From contig NZ_AP018178.1 of NCBI RefSeq assembly GCF_002368195.1, positions 3,616,791 to 3,680,790 of the forward strand: a DNA stretch of 64,000 nucleotides, in the 5' to 3' direction. Below the pieces are notes generated by a model. That model was given only the letters and a program-made list of their open reading frames with translations, was not told the DNA's origin and ran no database searches. A program made the position numbers and the translations under genes. Origin of the DNA: Calothrix sp. NIES-2100. GTDB taxonomy: Bacteria > Cyanobacteriota > Cyanobacteriia > Cyanobacteriales > Nostocaceae. Shown piece after piece: positions 1 to 8,832 of the stretch (positions are counted from its first letter, which is position 1; each line of letters opens with the position of its first letter).

Positions 1-308
1 TCTTCTAAAATAGCAGTACGAATAGCTTTAATTACCTCATCGACATTGAGAATTCGTAAATAAGTTTTCTTCACTTCTTGAACAACTACTAACCGTTCTC
101 GATCGTTAATTTCTACAGAAAATGCCACTCCAGCATTTGGTCTTAAGGATGGATGGCTTTGTTTCACAGATTGTTCAATAGCTTGCGTGCAATGGTTGCA
201 ACCTCTAATAGTAATTATGTCTTTGATAGATTCTTGTTTGAGGTTACTTTCATTAATCAGTTTGTGTAATTCTTCTGGCTGCTTCTCAATTAATACTAAA
301 TTATTCAT
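1..308 (-). CDS. Fatty acyl-AMP ligase C-terminal fragment (partial, runs off left edge)
   Basis: A reading frame starts at an ATG at 308 and stays open to the window edge (102 codons). Residues ~28-102 resemble the C-terminal subdomain of fatty acyl-AMP ligases (FAAL): a DIITIRGCNH stretch in place of the usual DLIIIRGRNH, then a QSHPSLRPNAGVAFSVE stretch and LVVVQEV. The large N-terminal adenylation core (~480 residues in the family) is absent. The first ~27 residues look unrelated, and an in-frame TGA lies 15 bases upstream of the ATG, so the gene really begins here. It is either a decayed FAAL or the start of a longer protein whose later domains lie outside the window. FAALs activate fatty acids for lipopeptide and PKS assembly, so a link to the NRPS genes to the right is possible but not shown. 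Confidence 0.6.
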   Translation of the reverse strand, partial: MNNLVLIEKQPEELHKLINESNLKQESIKDIITIRGCNHCTQAIEQSVKQSHPSLRPNAGVAFSVEINDRERLVVVQEVKKTYLRILNVDEVIKAIRTAILE

Positions 309-489
309 TGTTTTCCTACTTCATTGTGAAATTAACTCCAGTAAATTCATGTAGGCATTTAGATAAGCGATATCAGATATTAGGGATCAGTACTGTGAAA
401 TTATGCACTCAAAAAAGACATTTATCAAAAAATAATTCAAAAGCTTGAAAATAGACTTACATATTTCAAGAAGACAGCAGGCAGTATCT

Positions 490-567
490 GTAGGGTGTGT
501 TATGGCGTAGCAATCGCGCACCTAAATCGTTAACTGGTGTCTTACGCCTGAGGGTACAGCATCCTAC
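490..567. repeat. Intergenic palindromic repeat
   Basis: The stretch begins with GTAGGGTGTGTTA and ends with GGGTACAGCATCCTAC, so its ends are inverted copies of a GTAGG(A/G)TG-type sequence. This kind of dispersed repeat is common between Nostoc genes, and related ends occur at 28170-28195 and 62460 here. The rest of 309-737 shows no gene; it is AT-rich and presumably holds the control region of the leftmost gene and the 3' end of the kinase gene. Confidence 0.45.
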
Positions 568-737
568 GTGTATTTCAGAAATCAAATATGAGTCCTATAT
601 AAAAAACTCAAAATCAACGATTGTAAAAATAGATAAATTTATATAAAGCTGTGTTTATTTATGGTTGATTGACTGCCTATTAACCTAATTGAGTTATCAA
701 CTATTCAATCGGTAGAAAAGCTGCTATTCATTAGTAT

Positions 738-2222
738 TCACGATATATGATTTTGATTAAATTTCGATTTAATGAGGTTATGTGTATCATTTTGGAACCG
801 TTCTGCTGTTATTTTGTCAGGAATGGATGCTGCTAAAATTTCTAAAAATTCATTAGGAGAACAATCTGGAAAGCTTACCAATACTCTATTCATAATTAAT
901 TCAGCGATTGGTCCAATAAAGTTAGTAAATTCTTCTTTAATAACTTCTAAAAGTAGCGAATTGCCATTCATGGATTTGTTTTCAAAAAACTTATTGTTAT
1001 TAGTTTGAATATTATTATTGGTCAATACCACCTTTTTTATTATAGGTTTGTTACTTTTTTTAGTAAAAAATTTAATAACTTTTGCAGCTATTTTAGAAGT
1101 TATTTTTAAATTAACAACAGAAGATTCACTAGCAGGAGTTGCGTGGTTCTCCATATACTCTGGTAAATCTAAATTGAGATAAATAGGTTTCGGCAATTTA
1201 TCATGATATTGTCTAAGGGTGCGTTCTAAATTTTGTAGAATTAATAGCTCTTCTAATGCCTTGTTGGTCTCTTTTTCTTGTTGACGAGTTTTAATTGCTT
1301 CTAAGGGAGATACAATTTTGAATTCAAAACGAGGTACAGTAGAGGAATTACTATGGTTCTTATTCAAATTCAGAATAATTTCTTTAGCTGATTGGCAGCG
1401 TTCAGTGGGTGATTCTATCAACATTCTGTCGATAATTGCTGCTAAATCATGACCAATGTTGACTTGCGATCGCCATTGCCAATTAAGTGATTCATCTAAA
1501 AGTGAATGTGGCATTTTCCCTGTTAATAGAACAATTGCACAAACACCAAGGGCATAGATATCACTAGAAGGATAGGAAAGTCCTAACCGCAACTGTTCAG
1601 GAGGGGAATAACCATACTTACCCACGATTGAAGTGTAATTTGAGTTAGAAAAATTTATGGAATCAGGAGACAGAAGTTGAGTCACATTATCTTTGACGAC
1701 CCCAAAATCAATCAGCACTGGTTTAGATTGATGATGAGGTAACATAATATTCTCTAGTGAAATATCTCTGTGAACGATATTACTCTCGTGGAGATAATCT
1801 AAAACTGGTAAAACATCTATCAACCATGTTCTCACCTCTATTTCAGAAAAAGGTTGACCATTTTCTGCGACCCGCTCAAATAGAATTTCAGAATAAGTTC
1901 TACCATCAATATATTCCTGAACAATAAAAGTGCGATCGTTATCGGTAAACAAAGCTAAAAATTTAGGAACTTGAGGATGCTGAAGTTGATATAAAACTTT
2001 GGCTTCGCGCTCAAATAACTCTTTAGATTTACAAACATTTTTTGCTTGTAATGCTGTGGGGACAAACTCTTTCAAAACGCAAGGTTCATCAAATCGCTGA
2101 TGATCTAATGCTAGATAAGTTCGTCCACATCCTCCCATACCAAGCAACTTCTGAATCTGGTAACGACCGTGTATTAAAGTTCCTGCCTCAATTTCTGTAT
2201 TCATCTTTAATACGTTGTTCAT
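738..2222 (-). CDS. Serine/threonine protein kinase (Pkn2/Hanks type)
   Basis: A soluble Hanks-type kinase of 494 residues. Visible motifs: the glycine loop GMGGCGRTY (28-36), the likely ATP-binding lysine in CVLKEF (K51), the catalytic loop HRDISLEN (151-158; the HRDxS variant is usual in cyanobacterial kinases), and DFG at 172-174. An activation segment and an SPPEQ (APE-like) motif follow. The kinase domain ends near residue 290. A charged linker leads to a ~75-residue C-terminal module (from ~420) that is often appended to cyanobacterial kinases. No membrane segment is seen. ATG codons at residues 1 and 7 are both possible and neither has a strong ribosome binding site. It is transcribed alone, with long repeat-rich spacers on both sides, so no target can be inferred. 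Confidence 0.9.
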   Translation of the reverse strand: MNNVLKMNTEIEAGTLIHGRYQIQKLLGMGGCGRTYLALDHQRFDEPCVLKEFVPTALQAKNVCKSKELFEREAKVLYQLQHPQVPKFLALFTDNDRTFIVQEYIDGRTYSEILFERVAENGQPFSEIEVRTWLIDVLPVLDYLHESNIVHRDISLENIMLPHHQSKPVLIDFGVVKDNVTQLLSPDSINFSNSNYTSIVGKYGYSPPEQLRLGLSYPSSDIYALGVCAIVLLTGKMPHSLLDESLNWQWRSQVNIGHDLAAIIDRMLIESPTERCQSAKEIILNLNKNHSNSSTVPRFEFKIVSPLEAIKTRQQEKETNKALEELLILQNLERTLRQYHDKLPKPIYLNLDLPEYMENHATPASESSVVNLKITSKIAAKVIKFFTKKSNKPIIKKVVLTNNNIQTNNNKFFENKSMNGNSLLLEVIKEEFTNFIGPIAELIMNRVLVSFPDCSPNEFLEILAASIPDKITAERFQNDTHNLIKSKFNQNHIS

Positions 2223-2309
2223 TTGGTGTCAACATGATTTTTTATAAGTAAGTCGGTGGAAAAAAACCAAACTATGTTACGAAACGTAAATTGGCTTGAA
2301 ACCCTTACC

Positions 2310-2330
2310 AATGACAAATGACAAATGACA
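2310..2330. repeat. Heptamer tandem repeat (STRR)
   Basis: Three copies of an ATGACAA-type heptamer lie next to the kinase promoter side. Short tandemly repeated repetitive sequences of this kind are typical of heterocystous cyanobacteria. A related TTGACTC/TTGACCA pair lies at about 2678-2698. The remainder of 2223-2754 holds no convincing gene. Confidence 0.6.
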
Positions 2331-2754
2331 GTCCTCGCCAGTTATGTTTAATTGCACCGCCCTACTTATAATAGTGTTGTATCCTCAAGAATTATGCAGA
2401 AAATATACAGTTGGCGAATATATAAAAGTTGACATTGTGGTATAAGCCATACCAGCCAACAGATAAAACCCTTAGCTAGAGTTAATATAGCAGCCCTAAA
2501 TCATTTGTGAAATTTACAAACTCTAAATTGTTTCTCTTCCCCTTGGCGGTTCGTTTCAAAAAAAATTTTCACAACTCAATAGGACTTACGCAAGTGTCAT
2601 ATTTTTTCAGCCAAAAACGTCCAGAGCGGAGCCGGAGACGCTCCGCCTCCGGTCAAGAGTCAAATGTCCAAAAAGCCTTGACCATTGACTCTTGACCAGA
2701 ATATACAGCGTATTGTATGTAAATGAAGTACACGGGTAGGGGCACGGTATTGCC

Positions 2755-2947
2755 CATACGTGTCAACTTAACGCGAAAGCCTTATCAGGACTTGATTTTG
2801 AATTAAATCGCCTACCATCAAGATCCGCGTTACCCCACCCCGGCTTTGCTGACGCAAAACCTCCCCTCCCCTTGCCAAGGGGAGGGGATTGAGGGGTGGG
2901 GTAAAATGCCTGTGGAATAAGCGTTTTGACTTAAGTTGACACCAATG
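2755..2947. mobile_element. MITE-like element, copy 1 (~193 bp)
   Basis: The element ends in inverted repeats: CATACGTGTCAACTTAA at the left and TTAAGTTGACACCAATG at the right. A large inner palindrome of C-rich and G-rich arms (CCCCACCCC ... GGGGTGGGG) lies between them. The flanks GGTATTGCC and GGCATTGCC are a 9-bp near-perfect direct repeat, consistent with a target duplication. The insertion splits an older palindrome (GTAGGGGCACGG ... CCGTGCCCTTAC, ~2736-2967). A second copy lies at 26062-26253. There is no coding capacity, so transposition would need a transposase in trans. Confidence 0.75.
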
Positions 2948-2978
2948 GGCATTGCCGTGCCCTTACGATTATCTGTAC

Positions 2979-3842
2979 TTATGATTTTCTCAAGTTCTGT
3001 CTGATTTGGTAAGGAATTACATAAGGCGCTATTTGCAACAAAGTCGGTAAAAATCCCTTCTGCGCAAACAGATCTTTAATACTTGGAGGATACCAAAAAG
3101 TTAATGAAATATTTTCCTCTACAGCTGTAACATGATGCCACCATAAAGGAGGAATATAAAGTATTTCTCCTGCTTCTAGAACTACCTCAATTTTGTCTTG
3201 CCAAGGAAATTCAGGGTATGATTTTAAGTCTGGAACAACAGGATTTACTTTACTCCAAGCAGGTGAAAAACCATTCTCTCTAATAGGTGGATAAAATGAT
3301 AGATAATTAGATGGCGGAAATAAAATAAATTTTTTGCGCCCCCGAATCTGGACAAAAATGTTATGTACATCGTCAAAGTGTAAGTAAGTTTTTGAGGTAG
3401 ATTTTTTATTAGCAAAACCAAAAAAGAAATACATTACTTTTGGCTTTTTCTCAAAAAATTTTGGATAAACTATATCTTTAACAAGTTCAGGAAAGTGCTT
3501 CAGAAAATCTACCTGAGCCATGTAGTAAGATAAATTATCATCCTGTTGATTACCCTGAACTATATTAATATAGTCTTTAAATTTCATTTGCTTACGAGCG
3601 TGATAATAATCAGCAGCAGCAAAATTGTAATTTTGGAAGAAGGTTTGGTTATAAGCTTCAACAGGAACTAGATTATCTCCACAAACATCTGTTAGATAGC
3701 TATTTGACCAATTTTTATAAGCATCCCATTGGTTAGCTACATCATTAATAATAAATGCTTGCCCTTGCTTCCACAAATTTAAGAATTCTTGCTTGCTAGG
3801 ATGAGAAATTCTTGTAATAGAACTTTTTTCGGTAGCGATCAT
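2979..3842 (-). CDS. Cupin-like (JmjC/cupin_8) Fe(II)/2-oxoglutarate hydroxylase
   Basis: A 287-residue protein with the double-stranded beta-helix pattern of cupin_8/JmjC hydroxylases, which hydroxylate protein side chains or small molecules using Fe(II), O2 and 2-oxoglutarate. The metal motif HFD is at 155-157, and the distal histidine is in LWWHHV (236 or 237). A basic stretch RGRKKFILF (167-175) supplies the likely 2-oxoglutarate-binding lysine. The length suits the family. A clear ribosome binding site (GAGGAG) lies just upstream of the ATG. It follows devA by 64 bp in the same direction and is probably the last gene of the exporter operon. Its substrate is unknown; tailoring of the exported peptide is one possibility. 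Confidence 0.8.
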   Translation of the reverse strand: MIATEKSSITRISHPSKQEFLNLWKQGQAFIINDVANQWDAYKNWSNSYLTDVCGDNLVPVEAYNQTFFQNYNFAAADYYHARKQMKFKDYINIVQGNQQDDNLSYYMAQVDFLKHFPELVKDIVYPKFFEKKPKVMYFFFGFANKKSTSKTYLHFDDVHNIFVQIRGRKKFILFPPSNYLSFYPPIRENGFSPAWSKVNPVVPDLKSYPEFPWQDKIEVVLEAGEILYIPPLWWHHVTAVEENISLTFWYPPSIKDLFAQKGFLPTLLQIAPYVIPYQIRQNLRKS

Positions 3843-3906
3843 GAGAGATATCTCCTCGTTAGTTTAGATAGAGAGAAATTAGGTGTTTTTGGTCTAAGTA
3901 AATCAA

Positions 3907-4602
3907 TTAAGCAGCGCGGACATCATTCTTTAAATAACCATCTTCCATGTGAATGATGCGGTCAGCCATATCCAGAATGCGATTATCATGAGTAATTAAA
4001 AGAATAGAACAACCTTGATATCTGGCACGTTCTTTTAATGTCTCGACGACTATCTGAGTGCTATTTTTATCTAGAGATGCTGTTGGTTCATCAGCTAGAA
4101 TTAATTGGGGTTGAGTAACCAGTGCGCGTGCGAATGCTACACGTTGTTTTTGTCCTTCAGAAAGTTGATCTGGATAATAATTAATACGGTGATTTAAACC
4201 TACTAATTCCAGTATCGCTTCTGCTCGACGGCACATTTCTTTACGAGACATATTGCGAGACAATTCCATAGTCATTTGTACATTTTGGCTAGCAGTGAGA
4301 AAAGGGACTAAATTATGTTTTTGAAACACATATCCAATTTGACGACGTAGTTGCAATAACTTATTATTACCAGCTCGATATATTTCCTTGTCCAAAACTT
4401 TGACGCTACCCTCTTGTACACTTCGTAAACCCGCCATCAGGCTTAATAAAGTTGTTTTTCCCGAACCAGAAGGGCCTGTCAAAATTACAATTTCACCAGA
4501 ATTAATTGATAGACTAATATCAAATAAAACCTGTTTTCGTAATGAGCCTTTACCAAAGTGGTGGTTGAGGTGCTGAACAGAAATGATAGAATACTGGGAC
4601 AT
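3907..4602 (-). CDS. devA: DevA-family ABC exporter ATPase
   Basis: A 231-residue ATPase of the LolD/MacB-like DevA family that would power a DevBC trans-envelope exporter. The Walker A GPSGSGKTT is at about 39-47, the Q-loop in VFQKHN, the signature LSEGQKQRV, and Walker B LILADEPTASLD followed by the H-loop ITHD. In Anabaena, DevBCA with TolC exports heterocyst glycolipids, and paralogous sets export other lipids or peptides. This copy lies downstream of devB and devC on the same strand and beside NRPS genes, so export of the NRPS product is the natural inference. A 238-bp AT-rich spacer separates it from devC, so it may have its own promoter or an unstable junction. Confidence 0.92.
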   Translation of the reverse strand: MSQYSIISVQHLNHHFGKGSLRKQVLFDISLSINSGEIVILTGPSGSGKTTLLSLMAGLRSVQEGSVKVLDKEIYRAGNNKLLQLRRQIGYVFQKHNLVPFLTASQNVQMTMELSRNMSRKEMCRRAEAILELVGLNHRINYYPDQLSEGQKQRVAFARALVTQPQLILADEPTASLDKNSTQIVVETLKERARYQGCSILLITHDNRILDMADRIIHMEDGYLKNDVRAA

Positions 4603-4840
4603 GATGATTACCTATAAATTCAGTTGAACTGCATAAATATTTGTAGTTGGATTTGTAGTTGGGATAAAGCAGGAGACAGAAGAACTTTAGATTTTAGATT
4701 TTGCGTAGCGTTTTGGATACAAGAGTTCTTTAGCTGGGTTTCTCTCCGGAGGAAAATTTTAAAAACGGATTTGGGATTGAACAATACAATCTAAAATTTA
4801 AAATTCCAAATCTCACATTGAGGGTTAAGAGATTTTGAAT

Positions 4841-5998
4841 TTAGCCAAAAAGTTCGGCAGGATCGGCAGAACGAAGTTTATTCATCGCTAGCATCCCAGC
4901 AATTGAACACATAATAATTGTGAGTAACATCACCATCACACCCCTAGTGATAGTCATGATCATCGGTAAACGAGTAGCTTCTTGAACAAAGTTATAGAGA
5001 TACATACAAATAGCGAACCCAGGGATATATCCAATCAAGGACATTAAAAATGCTTGTTGTAAAACTACCTTAACTAAGTATGAATTCGCATATCCAATAG
5101 CTTTAAATGTGGCGTAGATAAAGATACTATCAGAAATTTGTGTGTAGAGAATTTGATAAACAATAATGCCACCAAATACACAACCGATAACTGTACCCAT
5201 ATTAAAAATGAATCCAATGGGTGTTGATTGTGCTAAAACATCTTTTTCTAATTGGATATAATCTGCTAGAGTCATAATTTTGAGTTCTTGAGGTAAGTCT
5301 GGTAAGACTTTTTTGATAATGCTTTGGGGGTCAACACCAGATTTAACTTTAATCACTCCCATCTGAACTTTTTCTAACGGTTGGTCTAAAATTGCAGAAA
5401 AGGTTAAATCACTGGTGATAATTACACCATCAGCTGTCATTACCCCACCTCCGAGAGAAAATAATCCTCTCACTGTAATTTGGTGATTGGATACATCTGT
5501 TATCACTTCGCCGTTCTTCTCTAAACGCTCAACAATGGGGCCAAATTCAGGTCGAGACAGGCGATCAAATAATATGGTATTAGCGGCTTTGAGGACTTCT
5601 GTTTGTTGATTGACTTCTGGCAAATTAAACACAGGTTGATCGGGTGTAAAACCAGCGATCGCAATTGGCCTGCTGACAAAAGTTTCAGGATTTTTGAAGT
5701 TAGTAACCGAAAAATAGAAAGGATTAACCGATTCTATGCCATCCACAGATGAGATGTTATACAGATAGCGGCGCGGAAACACCTTCATATCAAAAAAACG
5801 CTCTGTATCACGATGCAGTAATACTAAATCAGCTTGGATTTTTTTATGAAATACCACAGCATCTTCAAAAAGTCCGTCTCTAAAACCCAATTGAATGAAC
5901 ATCAACATTACTGCAAAAGTAACGCCAGTAATGGTAACTAGTAAACGAGGTTTACGATGGATTAATTGCAACCAAGCGACAGGAGTAATAGCAGCCAT
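4841..5998 (-). CDS. devC: DevC-family ABC exporter permease (FtsX/MacB-like)
   Basis: A 385-residue inner-membrane permease. The predicted layout is one N-terminal membrane helix (about 17-37), a ~220-residue periplasmic domain, and three C-terminal helices (about 262-285, 315-335 and 350-372). This is the FtsX/MacB/DevC topology. It ends RSADPAELFG, as is usual in DevC proteins. It sits 22 bp downstream of devB, so the two are surely co-transcribed. It would form a dimer with DevA and contact the DevB adaptor. Its length matches Anabaena DevC. There is nothing abnormal in the frame. Confidence 0.92.
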   Translation of the reverse strand: MAAITPVAWLQLIHRKPRLLVTITGVTFAVMLMFIQLGFRDGLFEDAVVFHKKIQADLVLLHRDTERFFDMKVFPRRYLYNISSVDGIESVNPFYFSVTNFKNPETFVSRPIAIAGFTPDQPVFNLPEVNQQTEVLKAANTILFDRLSRPEFGPIVERLEKNGEVITDVSNHQITVRGLFSLGGGVMTADGVIITSDLTFSAILDQPLEKVQMGVIKVKSGVDPQSIIKKVLPDLPQELKIMTLADYIQLEKDVLAQSTPIGFIFNMGTVIGCVFGGIIVYQILYTQISDSIFIYATFKAIGYANSYLVKVVLQQAFLMSLIGYIPGFAICMYLYNFVQEATRLPMIMTITRGVMVMLLTIIMCSIAGMLAMNKLRSADPAELFG

Positions 5999-6020
5999 AA
6001 TTTAAAATTTTTGAATGAAT

Positions 6021-7244
6021 TTAAATGTTATTAGAAGTTTTAATTTTGACATCAACTTGTAAATTAATAAAATTAGCAGCTTCTTTAGCCTGATTTGGAT
6101 CTAAACGAATTTTGACTTCTGCAACTCTTGAATCGATATTGATTGAAGGGTCATTATTGACCACATTTCGCTTACCTATTTCGACTCCGATGTGTTCAAC
6201 AGTTCCAGTCAATCCTGTAGGTAGTGCTTTACTCGATATTTCTGCTTTTTGACCTACTTTAATTTTGCTGACATCAGTTTCATAGATTTCTGCAACTACA
6301 TACATTTGTTGAGTTTGAGCTAACTCAACTATCCCCTTTTCGCTAATAGTTTCTCCGGCAAAAGTATTAACCTTCAAAATTGTTCCATTCATCGGCGATC
6401 GCACATAAGCAAGAGCTAAATTAGCTTGTGCTTCCGAAACAGTAGCTTTGGCTGTTTCCAATTGGCTTTGAGCCACTTGCACATCTACAGGACGAACTTC
6501 TTTTAACTGTGCCAAACTAGCTTTTGCTTCTTGAATCTGTTTGGGAAACGATGATAAACTCTGGTTGAGAGAACTTTTAGCTTCCTTGAGTTGCGCTTGC
6601 AAAGTTTCTACTGCTAGTAATTTTGTATCTTTTGTTGACGCAGATATAGCACCTTGCTCATATAATGACCGAAAGCGTCCATATTCGGTTTCGGCATTTC
6701 TCAATTGTGCTTCTAAGCCAGCAATCTTAGACTTTTGAATGTTAATCTCCCCTTGATACTGGGCTTGTAAATTGGCAATGCGTGCAAGTTGAGCAGCCAG
6801 TTCTCCTTGTTTTGTAGTTCCTGCTTGGGCTTGAATCAGTTGTGATTGAGCAACTCGAACACCCGTTTTGGCTTTTTCTAAAGTTGTTTGCAGTTGATTG
6901 ACGTTATCCAAAACAGCAATTAGTTGTCCGCGACGAACATTATCACCTTCTTTGACCAAAACTTGATCTAACCTAGCAGTCTGCAAAGCTGATGGCCCAG
7001 ATAAGTTAATGATTTTATCCTTGGTTTGAATGCGTCCTAACGCTGCCACTGTGGGAATTACAGGTTTTGGAGCTACTGTTGGGGTAACATTACTCTGCTT
7101 TTTAGATTGCCCATTAAAGCTTGAGGTAGTAGCAAAAATATAAGCTGGCACACCAATAGCCGCTAATCCTACAGGAACTATGAAAGCTAGTGTCAATTTT
7201 TTGGATTTTGGATCAAAGTTTACTGTTTTGCGAAAAATGTCCAT
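6021..7244 (-). CDS. devB: DevB-family periplasmic adaptor (HlyD-like membrane fusion protein)
   Basis: A 407-residue adaptor that would join the DevCA pump to an outer-membrane TolC channel. There is an N-terminal membrane anchor (about 18-40), a first lipoyl half with GRIQTKD and VKEGDNVRRGQLIAVLD, and a long alpha-helical hairpin (about 125-275) rich in Gln, Ala and Leu. The second lipoyl half carries RSPMNGTILKVNTFAGE, and a beta-barrel domain follows. It is the first gene of the devBCA-cupin unit. The 255-bp gap to the MFS gene probably contains its promoter, although read-through from the NRPS genes is possible because all share one direction. Confidence 0.92.
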   Translation of the reverse strand: MDIFRKTVNFDPKSKKLTLAFIVPVGLAAIGVPAYIFATTSSFNGQSKKQSNVTPTVAPKPVIPTVAALGRIQTKDKIINLSGPSALQTARLDQVLVKEGDNVRRGQLIAVLDNVNQLQTTLEKAKTGVRVAQSQLIQAQAGTTKQGELAAQLARIANLQAQYQGEINIQKSKIAGLEAQLRNAETEYGRFRSLYEQGAISASTKDTKLLAVETLQAQLKEAKSSLNQSLSSFPKQIQEAKASLAQLKEVRPVDVQVAQSQLETAKATVSEAQANLALAYVRSPMNGTILKVNTFAGETISEKGIVELAQTQQMYVVAEIYETDVSKIKVGQKAEISSKALPTGLTGTVEHIGVEIGKRNVVNNDPSINIDSRVAEVKIRLDPNQAKEAANFINLQVDVKIKTSNNI

Positions 7245-7500
7245 TGGTGGTTAACCTCAATTAATATGAGTGCGATTATAGGTATGGGTAATTTGTGATT
7301 ATTCTGGTTATTCGGCTAATTTTATGGAGCGTTAATTAACTTAATTGCTCCTGTATTTTGATAGGGGATAAGCAAATTTTTTATGCAGTTGCTTGATTAA
7401 ACCCCTGAGAAAGGGAACAGAAAACAGAGAATTAGCCTTGGTTGCACAGCATCTGGGGGGACTTCCAGATGAAAATTATTCATTTTGAATTGATGCTCTA

Positions 7501-8832
7501 CTAGGAACTTGGGTTAATAGCATCAGGCAGTTGCTTTTCTACTAGTCTCAATGGTTTATATTGATAGGCGATGATCGTCGCCAATACGGTGAGTATTCCC
7601 ATGACGATAAACATCAGACCGATACCACGTCCTTGACCAACACCAATAATTTTTCCCATAGTTTCTGCCAACAGCCCATCAGGAGTCATTAATGGCTCGA
7701 AGATTTTATCTGCTAGTGGACCGGCGACAGTGTAAGCCAAAGGCTGTGATGCGTTAGCGATCGCTCCTATTGTCGCAAAAACTCGACCTTGCAAATTAGA
7801 GGGTACTTTCTTTTGAAAAATAACTTGGGCTGAACTGTTAATAATTGGGAGACCAAAGAAAAACAAAAAAGCTATCAGTGCTAAGACTAAAATCGATTGG
7901 TAAAACCCTGCACAGGTAATGCAGATCCCACCTAGCAGCATAAAAATAAAGATACTGAGAGTTAAATACTGTGGCGTTTTCACTGTACTCACAAGGATGC
8001 TACTCACTAGCATTCCTATACCGCCAGTAGTCATAATTGTCCCCAAGTCTGTAGCCGAACCAAAGGACAAGACTAGCGGCGTAATTAGCATTTGCACAAT
8101 TCCGACTAGGAAATTGTTTACAGCAAAAAACAGTAATAGTGCAAACAGTCCTCTTCGTTGAACCAGATATACCAAACCGTAAGATGCTTCCTTCAACCAA
8201 GGAGTTTTTTCGGCGCGATGTCTATCAATGTACTGTTTGGGAAACGGAGCTAGTAACAAAGTACTCAAAGCAAACAGAAAACTAGCAAAGTCAATAAAGA
8301 GAATGCCGTCAATTTCCAGAAACAGCAGCAGTATACCTCCTAACATTGGTGCAACTAAGCGACCTGCGGCTTCCCCCACTTGCAGCATACCGTTGGCTCG
8401 TGCCAATTTTGCTGGTGGCACAAGCAAGGTAGTAGCTGCTGTATAAGCTGGCCATTGAAAGGCAGCAAAGCAAGAACTAATAGTAGCACCTACGTATATG
8501 TGCCAAATAGTCAAATCGTCAGCGGCTAACAAAATTGCAATTACCCCCGTAGAAATACCTGCTCCAAGGTCACTAAATAACATCATCCAACGGCGGGGGA
8601 ATTGGTCTACCAGCGTGCCAGCTACGGGAGAAATCAGAATCATGGGCAAGCTGGTAAACAGGGAAATCAAGGCGAACTGTGTTACCGAACCAGTTCGCTG
8701 GTATACCCATACACCCAAGGCAAAATTACTTAGCTGCGAGCCGATGAGGGAAATCATCTGTCCAAACCAGATGATGGTAAAAATATGCATTCCTGTATTT
8801 TTTGGATGTTGGGTCATTGCAAGACTCCTCAT
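7501..8832 (-). CDS. MFS exporter (enterobactin-exporter/MFS_3 type)
   Basis: A 443-residue membrane protein with about 12 hydrophobic helices and the MFS loop signatures GTLVDQFPRR (after helix 2) and NSSAQVIFQKKVPSNLQGRVFA (loop 10-11). The family pumps out siderophores, peptides and drugs. Its ATG overlaps the stop of NRPS-2 in an ATGA junction (8829-8832), which indicates translational coupling and supports this start; a second ATG six codons downstream is possible. The location directly after the thioesterase-ended NRPS makes it the likely inner-membrane exporter or self-resistance pump for the peptide, with DevBCA as a second route. Confidence 0.88.
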   Translation of the reverse strand: MRSLAMTQHPKNTGMHIFTIIWFGQMISLIGSQLSNFALGVWVYQRTGSVTQFALISLFTSLPMILISPVAGTLVDQFPRRWMMLFSDLGAGISTGVIAILLAADDLTIWHIYVGATISSCFAAFQWPAYTAATTLLVPPAKLARANGMLQVGEAAGRLVAPMLGGILLLFLEIDGILFIDFASFLFALSTLLLAPFPKQYIDRHRAEKTPWLKEASYGLVYLVQRRGLFALLLFFAVNNFLVGIVQMLITPLVLSFGSATDLGTIMTTGGIGMLVSSILVSTVKTPQYLTLSIFIFMLLGGICITCAGFYQSILVLALIAFLFFFGLPIINSSAQVIFQKKVPSNLQGRVFATIGAIANASQPLAYTVAGPLADKIFEPLMTPDGLLAETMGKIIGVGQGRGIGLMFIVMGILTVLATIIAYQYKPLRLVEKQLPDAINPSS

